From positions 1 through 9,810 of the forward strand of contig JAUXAJ010000203.1 of the NCBI GenBank assembly GCA_030620005.1: a DNA stretch of 9,810 nucleotides, in the 5' to 3' direction. The notes beneath the pieces were generated by a model, which saw only the letters and a list, made by a program, of their open reading frames with translations, was not told where the DNA came from and did no database searches. Below, piece by piece: positions 6,321 to 9,810 of this stretch. Each line of letters starts with the position of its first letter. Position 1 is the stretch's first letter. The DNA comes from Promethearchaeota archaeon. Lineage in GTDB: Archaea; Asgardarchaeota; Lokiarchaeia; Sigynarchaeales; SOKP01. The translations under genes were made by a program, and so were the position numbers.

Positions 6321-7223
6321 TTAAAAGATTTTCCTTAACGGAGTTTGTTCTGAAATATTTTTTCTTAGGACTCTCCTGCGATAGTATGAATTAATTCCAG
6401 AGATTAATGCTATTGAAGGAACCACGCATTTAGCAAATTTTATAGGACCAAATAAAATGAAATCACTTCCTGCATCAGCGCAGTAAGTCATTGATGAAAC
6501 TATAGCTCCACACCGAGCAATTTCTCCATATTTTTTAACATATTCCCAACCGAAAATTCCATTTGCGGGCGCGAAGCCTGTTGGCAATCCTAATTCGCTC
6601 TTTATTAACCTTGTAGTTTCAACATTTATGCAAATGGAAGCTAAATCGAGCACAGCCGTGTCAACGAGAACATTTTCAATATTAGCTTTTTGAGCGTTAG
6701 GTAGCAACTTCTCCTTTAATAACTCTAATTTTTTATTAGGATAAACGTATTTTGTTCCAAATGTTAATAGAACTGCGTTTTTTACGCCAATTTCTTTTAA
6801 CTTATTTAAGTTTTCGTCGCTCGTATTGTCATCAATGCTATTTAAAATGGCTCTATCTAATAGTCCGATTTCTTTTAACCCTGCCATGGCAGGAATTCGA
6901 CTGGAATCGTTCAACCCATCAACCAGGAACGGACAATCAACCATATCTGCAATAAACGAGCATTCTTTAATAAGGGGCTCTGGATATGCTCCTATAACAT
7001 CAATAATAGCTTGCATCCCAGTATCGTCAATAATGCTAATGAATTCATTTAATTCTTTTTCAACTATACCTTTATCAAAATCCCCCGTTTTTTCGTTCAA
7101 AAGAGCAGCGTGATTTTTATAAAATACAGTTCCTATTAATGTAATGGGATTCTCACCGGGCTGTCCCCCTATTTTGATGTTTCCTATTTCATAAATTTCC
7201 TGTTCTTTGTCAAATTTTAACAT
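6321..7223 (-). CDS. mtrH: MtrH-family tetrahydromethanopterin:corrinoid methyltransferase
   Basis: The protein has 300 residues, close to methanogen MtrH. It matches along its length: MLKFDKEQEIYEIGNIKIGG, then GQPGENP (20-26), IGTVFYKNHA (30-39), a FDKG turn, CPFLVDG (97-103), DRAILNSI (123-130), LVDTAVLD (186-193), GLPTGFAPANGIFGW (212-226) and DAGSDFILFGPI (250-261). MtrH is the soluble, TIM-barrel-like subunit that transfers the methyl group between tetrahydromethanopterin and the corrinoid of MtrA. No other mtr subunit, corrinoid protein or mcr gene is in the window, so this resembles the stand-alone MtrH homologues that serve separate corrinoid methyltransferase systems; that role is inferred. 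The start is supported by AAGGA about 9 nt upstream, inside the end of the archaeosortase gene, which stops only 3 nt before the mtrH ATG. Translational coupling is likely. Confidence 0.9.
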   Translation of the reverse strand: MLKFDKEQEIYEIGNIKIGGQPGENPITLIGTVFYKNHAALLNEKTGDFDKGIVEKELNEFISIIDDTGMQAIIDVIGAYPEPLIKECSFIADMVDCPFLVDGLNDSSRIPAMAGLKEIGLLDRAILNSIDDNTSDENLNKLKEIGVKNAVLLTFGTKYVYPNKKLELLKEKLLPNAQKANIENVLVDTAVLDLASICINVETTRLIKSELGLPTGFAPANGIFGWEYVKKYGEIARCGAIVSSMTYCADAGSDFILFGPIKFAKCVVPSIALISGINSYYRRRVLRKNISEQTPLRKIF

Positions 7224-7226
7224 GTC

Positions 7227-7952
7227 CTAATTTCCTTTTGTTGTTTTCGTTATTTTTTCTTTTTTATTTGAAGAGTTTTCATTCTTAATGTCATTAATGC
7301 CCCTTAATTCTTTTATTTTTTCATTAATCACAGTTCCCGCGTAAATTATTGAAATAATGAATTCTGGTATCCATTTATGGAGCAAAAGCACGATTATTGC
7401 AGCGACAAAAGAACTTGCTGCGCTAATGGAGACGTGAATGTCATTCCAAGCATAACCAATGTAATACAAGTAAATCTGGATTATCATCCTCATGATATTT
7501 ACAATATAAAATATTACCGATGAGGCAATCAGAGACATGGATTTTCTCCATAAAATATCTTCATTTGTTTTGGGATCATGGCTGTGGGGCGTCAATAAGA
7601 TGATTCCAGCGAATACACAGATGGCTTGTACACCAGTGCAGAATGTCTCAAAGTAAATGCTTGATTTTCCTGGAATCTTAAAACACCAATAATATTTACC
7701 TATTGGAGAATATCCTACTTCAACACCTATATCAAATAGTAAGTTTAAAAAGAATGTAGTTTGTTTCACAACAATTTCGTGTAACCAATAGTTTTCTTTC
7801 ATGTCAAAAAATATATAGATTAAATACGCTAAAATTGGTGCCCCGATAGCAAAAAGGATCATCGATTTTATCGAAAAATAATAATTTTTTCCTTCAAATT
7901 CGATGATGGGTCTCTTTTTTTTCTTACTTTCTTTACTCTCCTTCATTAGCAT
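7227..7952 (-). CDS. Archaeosortase/exosortase-family transmembrane protein-sorting enzyme
   Basis: This is a multi-pass membrane protein with a very basic N-terminus. The residue numbers below count from the longest possible start, GTG 7976. The family's three catalytic positions are present: C113 in FETFCTGVQAI, R163 in VNIMRMIIQ and H181 in NDIHVSISAASSF. Hydrophobic helices run at about 36-57, 109-130, 145-172 and 183-212, with a charged lysine-rich tail from 220. Archaeosortases cleave proteins bearing a C-terminal sorting signal and attach them to a lipid; no such substrate is encoded here. The GTG start would overlap the upstream gene by 44 nt, so I chose ATG 7952 (20-nt overlap); ATG 7946 is equally possible. 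Overlap with the gene before and a 3-nt gap to mtrH after show a tight operon. An archaeosortase beside mtrH is an unusual pairing. Confidence 0.88.
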   Translation of the reverse strand: MLMKESKESKKKKRPIIEFEGKNYYFSIKSMILFAIGAPILAYLIYIFFDMKENYWLHEIVVKQTTFFLNLLFDIGVEVGYSPIGKYYWCFKIPGKSSIYFETFCTGVQAICVFAGIILLTPHSHDPKTNEDILWRKSMSLIASSVIFYIVNIMRMIIQIYLYYIGYAWNDIHVSISAASSFVAAIIVLLLHKWIPEFIISIIYAGTVINEKIKELRGINDIKNENSSNKKEKITKTTKGN

Positions 7953-8181
7953 TCTCGATTTTGTTTTTTTCTTCACTATTCCCAGAATGTTTCACATGGT
8001 AATGAAATCTGTCTATAATCACGTAATTTAGAATTATCATTAATGGTATCATGACAAATCCGAAGTTCTGGCTATTAACAGATTCCATCAAGGGAATTGA
8101 GAGACCAATGAGAAACGCAAATAATAAGTTTATCGATAAGATTAACCACATAAAAATTTTTTTGGTTGTTATTTGCTTCAT
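7933..8181 (-). CDS. Small two-helix membrane protein preceding the archaeosortase
   Basis: The 82-residue protein has a basic N-terminus (MKQITTKKI), hydrophobic helices at about 10-31 and 40-56, and a charged tail (EEKNKIENANEGE) predicted to be cytoplasmic. I do not recognise a family. A short histidine-containing stretch (RFHYHVKH, 58-65) follows the second helix. Its 3' end overlaps the start of the archaeosortase gene, so the two are translated from one mRNA and the proteins may work together at the membrane. It is first in the operon; AT-rich TATA candidates lie at about 8215-8226 and 8236-8260 upstream. No clear Shine-Dalgarno sequence is seen. Confidence 0.7.
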   Translation of the reverse strand: MKQITTKKIFMWLILSINLLFAFLIGLSIPLMESVNSQNFGFVMIPLMIILNYVIIDRFHYHVKHSGNSEEKNKIENANEGE

Positions 8182-8266
8182 GATAACTCTTTACAGAATT
8201 TAATGATGAGAAAATTAATTTTTAATAACTAAAAAGGATATTTATTATTTCAAATATAAAAATAGA

Positions 8267-8290
8267 AAATAAAAAAAGTGAAAAATGGGC
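8267..8290 (-). terminator. T-run terminator after the M42 peptidase gene
   Basis: On the - strand, 8-30 nt after the peptidase TGA (8300-8298), the sequence reads CCCATTTTTCACTTTTTTTATTTTC. Two T-runs in close order fit archaeal T-tract termination before the next gene in the same direction. No stem-loop is evident. Confidence 0.4.
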
Positions 8291-8297
8291 GTCCAAA

Positions 8298-9152
8298 TCA
8301 AAGACTAATCTCGGATTTTAAATCTTTTAGCAAAAATGCTTTTAATAAGTTAATTACATGAATAATATCATTATATTCGATTGTTTCTACATTTGTATGC
8401 ATGTATCTAAGTGGAATTGCTACTAAAGCACAAGGTATTCCGGATTTTGTCATTTGGATTGCTCGTGCGTCTGTAGGTGTAGGGCGAGGTTCTGCTTTTA
8501 GCGAAAAGGGTATTTCTTCTTCTTTTGCTGTATTTAGCAACAGTTTATATAATTTTGCGTGCAAATTAGGTCCAATTCTCAAGCAAGCACCACTACCCAG
8601 AGAACATTCGTTATGCTTTTCTTTACTAATACCCGGAAAATCGATTGCGTGTGTAACTTCTAATACTATTCCAATATCCGGTGAGATTTTATAAGCACCA
8701 ACGGTGGTCCCCCTAACGCCGATTTCTTCCTGAGATGCAAAAAGAAATATTAAATCTTTATCCAATTGTTCTTTAAGTTTTGAAAATTCCATTATTAGCT
8801 TAATTAGAACGAAACATCCAGCTCTATCGTCAAAAGCTTTTGAAAAAAATCTATTGTTTCCTTTAAATGCCACGCATTCTTGCTTTAATATGATATAATC
8901 TCCAACGGAAATGAATTTTTTTACATCTTCAGCGCTTGTCATCCCTACATCTATGAATAAGTCTTCTATTTTGCTCGTTTTTTTCCTTTCTTCCTGATCA
9001 ATGAGGTGAATTGGCTTTTCCCCAATAACTCCTATTATTTCTTCACCGGAACTCGAATGAATGGTGACTACTTGCCCAGGGAGGATTCTGACATTTTGAC
9101 CACCTACTTGTACAAATCTTATGAAACCCTTATCGTCAATATAGCGCACCAT
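8298..9152 (-). CDS. M42-family aminopeptidase/endoglucanase-like metallopeptidase, C-terminal part of an interrupted gene
   Basis: This 284-residue frame holds most of an M42 (TET-type) aminopeptidase: the inserted dimerisation domain (about 10-90, VGGQNVRILPGQVVTIHSSSGE to SVGDYIIL) and the catalytic residues D108 in KAFDDRAG, E142/E143 in ASQEEIGVRGT, E165 in VLEVTHA and H252 in RYMHTNVET. An intact protein would begin with the segment encoded at 9183-9419, which ends LLDAHMDE; M42 proteins read HMDEIGFMVRYI without a break, and here IGFM directly precedes this frame's first codons. The two parts are in the same frame but separated by one TGA (9185-9183). The first metal ligand (the His of AHMDE) is therefore not in this fragment, and translation from the internal ATG 9152 alone should be inactive. 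It is either a recent pseudogene or a gene with unusual decoding. Confidence 0.8.
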   Translation of the reverse strand: MVRYIDDKGFIRFVQVGGQNVRILPGQVVTIHSSSGEEIIGVIGEKPIHLIDQEERKKTSKIEDLFIDVGMTSAEDVKKFISVGDYIILKQECVAFKGNNRFFSKAFDDRAGCFVLIKLIMEFSKLKEQLDKDLIFLFASQEEIGVRGTTVGAYKISPDIGIVLEVTHAIDFPGISKEKHNECSLGSGACLRIGPNLHAKLYKLLLNTAKEEEIPFSLKAEPRPTPTDARAIQMTKSGIPCALVAIPLRYMHTNVETIEYNDIIHVINLLKAFLLKDLKSEISL

Positions 9153-9161
9153 GAATCCAAT

Positions 9162-9191
9162 TTGGCGATTCGTGACGTTATTTCATGAATT
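9162..9191 (-). other. Apparent 30-nt in-frame insertion carrying a TGA stop inside the M42 peptidase gene
   Basis: Removing exactly these 30 bases joins ...HMDE to IGFMVRYIDD, the expected uninterrupted M42 sequence. The insertion codes for N-S-stop-N-N-V-T-N-R-Q. It keeps the reading frame but brings one TGA at 9185-9183. Its edges share a 3-base AAA, so the exact boundaries can shift by up to 3 bases. No terminal inverted repeat, matched take-off and landing codons, or SECIS-like hairpin after the gene was seen. Confidence 0.65.
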
Positions 9192-9419
9192 TTCGTCCAT
9201 GTGTGCATCCAATAAGACTCTTAATTTTGGTTTCCCTAAATCTCCATTACCATTAATAAAACAAAAGAGATTTCCCAAAATATCAGTTTCAATTCCATCA
9301 CAGTAGGGTTCAACAGTTTTTTTGATGTATTCACGAATATTTCTTTCATTACCGCTACAACTTTGGATTTCAGTTAAATCCTTAATAAGCTGAAAATTTT
9401 CTTCAAATGCCATGTCCAA
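9183..9419 (-). CDS. M42-family metallopeptidase, N-terminal part of an interrupted gene
   Basis: This frame of up to 78 residues matches the start of M42 aminopeptidases: FQLIKDLTEIQSCSGNERNIREYI, then DILGNLFCFINGN, then PKLRVLLDAHMDE. H73 and D75 of AHMDE are the first metal ligand and its partner. The frame stops at TGA 9185-9183 within an apparent 30-nt insertion, and the rest of the enzyme continues in the same frame at 9152. The outer start at 9419 is TTG; the ATG at 9413 (MAFEENF) is more likely. An AT-rich TATA candidate at about 9435-9447 lies at the distance expected for a leaderless mRNA starting at 9413. Alone, this piece lacks most of the active site. Confidence 0.75.
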   Translation of the reverse strand: MDMAFEENFQLIKDLTEIQSCSGNERNIREYIKKTVEPYCDGIETDILGNLFCFINGNGDLGKPKLRVLLDAHMDENS

Positions 9420-9601
9420 AAACCATTATAATCTTATTTTAAAATTATTGATTCAAATTTGTTTTATAAAACTTTTATTTATAATTTAACTTTGTTAAAA
9501 TAATCAGATCAATTAGAATGCAAAATTTTTTTTTCTAAGTATTATTATAAAATTCAATAATATAATAAAATAAGAAATTATATTTTTCGTTGAGATCAAT
9601 A
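9420..9601. promoter_or_regulatory. Divergent promoter region between the M42 peptidase and cysteine-cluster genes
   Basis: This very AT-rich 182-nt region lies between genes pointing away from each other. For the - strand gene, TATA-like sequences lie at 9435-9447 (ATTTTAAAATAAG on the - strand) and 9461-9471 (TTTTATAAAAC). For the + strand gene, TTATAAAATT at about 9544-9553 lies some 50 nt before the ATG at 9602, and TTGAGAT just before that ATG is a weak Shine-Dalgarno candidate. No operator-like palindrome stands out. Confidence 0.4.
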
Positions 9602-9810
9602 ATGACTGAAAATGACAAGGATAAACAAGCATCAAATGAAGAAAAAACTGATCAAGAAAGTATAGAAGAAAAGCCTAAAGCTAAATTTACTTTCAAATGC
9701 ACGAAATGTGATAAGTGCTGCCTCGAACGAGGTCCCATCCCAATCACCATGTGGGATTTAGAATTGTGGGCGAGAAATGGTGTAATCGCTAATTTTTTAC
9801 CCTACTTGGA
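9602..9810 (+). CDS. YkgJ-family cysteine-cluster protein, 3' end outside window
   Basis: The frame opens with ATG at 9602 and stays open to the window edge (69 codons). Residues 1-28 are charged and low-complexity (many D, E, K and Q). The conserved part then begins: FKCTKCDKCCLERGPIPIT followed by MWDLELWARNG. The C-x2-C-x2-CC arrangement, then a P-I-x-(I/L)-T-x-x-D segment, is the hallmark of the YkgJ-type putative zinc- or iron-chelating cluster proteins (UPF0153). The function of that family is not settled. More cysteines are expected in the missing C-terminal part. It is transcribed divergently from the M42 peptidase gene, so no operon partner is visible here. Confidence 0.82.
   Translation, partial: MTENDKDKQASNEEKTDQESIEEKPKAKFTFKCTKCDKCCLERGPIPITMWDLELWARNGVIANFLPYL

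Noticed and set aside
9183..9185. TGA in the M42 gene as a selenocysteine codon
   Set aside because: The TGA sits in residues that are absent from normal M42 proteins, not at a catalytic or Cys position, and no SECIS-like hairpin was seen after the gene.
9162..9191. Programmed ribosome hop over the 30-nt insertion
   Set aside because: No matching take-off and landing codons in the right frame. The GAA before the gap recurs inside it only in another frame, and the stop is not directly after the take-off codon.
9162..9191. Short archaeal intron with a bulge-helix-bulge structure
   Set aside because: I could not fold the flanks into a convincing 4-bp helix with two 3-nt bulges. It is kept only as one option in the M42 finding.
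1..9810. CRISPR array, tRNA or rRNA genes
   Set aside because: No regularly spaced direct repeats outside the LRR coding array, and no tRNA or rRNA signature was found on either strand by eye.

Overview
The window is AT-rich and archaeal. Genes with archaeal signatures are an MtrH-family methyltransferase, a methanogenesis-marker-2-like PurM-fold protein, a COG2061-type ACT regulator and an archaeosortase. Promoters look like TATA boxes, several of them at leaderless spacing. A leucine-rich-repeat (LRR) protein of eukaryote-like type, together with MtrH and archaeosortase genes in a very AT-rich genome, suggests an Asgard (Lokiarchaeia-like) archaeon. That assignment is inference; no rRNA or ribosomal marker is present.

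Layout. Positions 1-136 hold the 3' end of an IS200/IS605-type tnpB, followed by its probable right-end region. Positions 375-602 are a stray copy of the C-terminal tail of the next gene. That gene (769-2151, +) is a ten-repeat LRR protein that ends in a charged helix and a probable ribbon-helix-helix (RHH) domain. Short palindromes flank its TATA box. A hairpin/T-run terminator follows it. Next on the + strand are a membrane-anchored purple-acid-phosphatase-like phosphoesterase (2279-3517), an unknown six-TM protein (3547-4230) and a small nucleotidyltransferase-tail-like ORF (4278-4508).

From 4509 to 9419 all genes lie on the - strand. In transcription order they are: an M42 metallopeptidase split by an in-frame TGA inside an apparent 30-nt insertion (9419-8298); a probable operon of a two-TM protein, an archaeosortase and MtrH (8181-6321); and a second operon of a marker-2-like protein, an ACT regulator and a 48-residue zinc ribbon (6157-4509). 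The zinc-ribbon gene is too short for ordinary ORF cut-offs. A divergent promoter region (9420-9601) then separates the peptidase from the start of a cysteine-cluster (YkgJ-like) protein that runs off the right edge.

How the genes may work together. MtrH moves a methyl group between tetrahydromethanopterin and a corrinoid protein. The marker-2-like protein is otherwise known from methane-metabolising archaea. Their adjacency, with no other Mtr subunit and no methyl-coenzyme M reductase gene in the window, suggests a C1/methyl-transfer module rather than methanogenesis. The points most worth following up are this cluster, the interrupted peptidase, and the LRR-RHH protein with its operator-like palindromes and duplicated tail.
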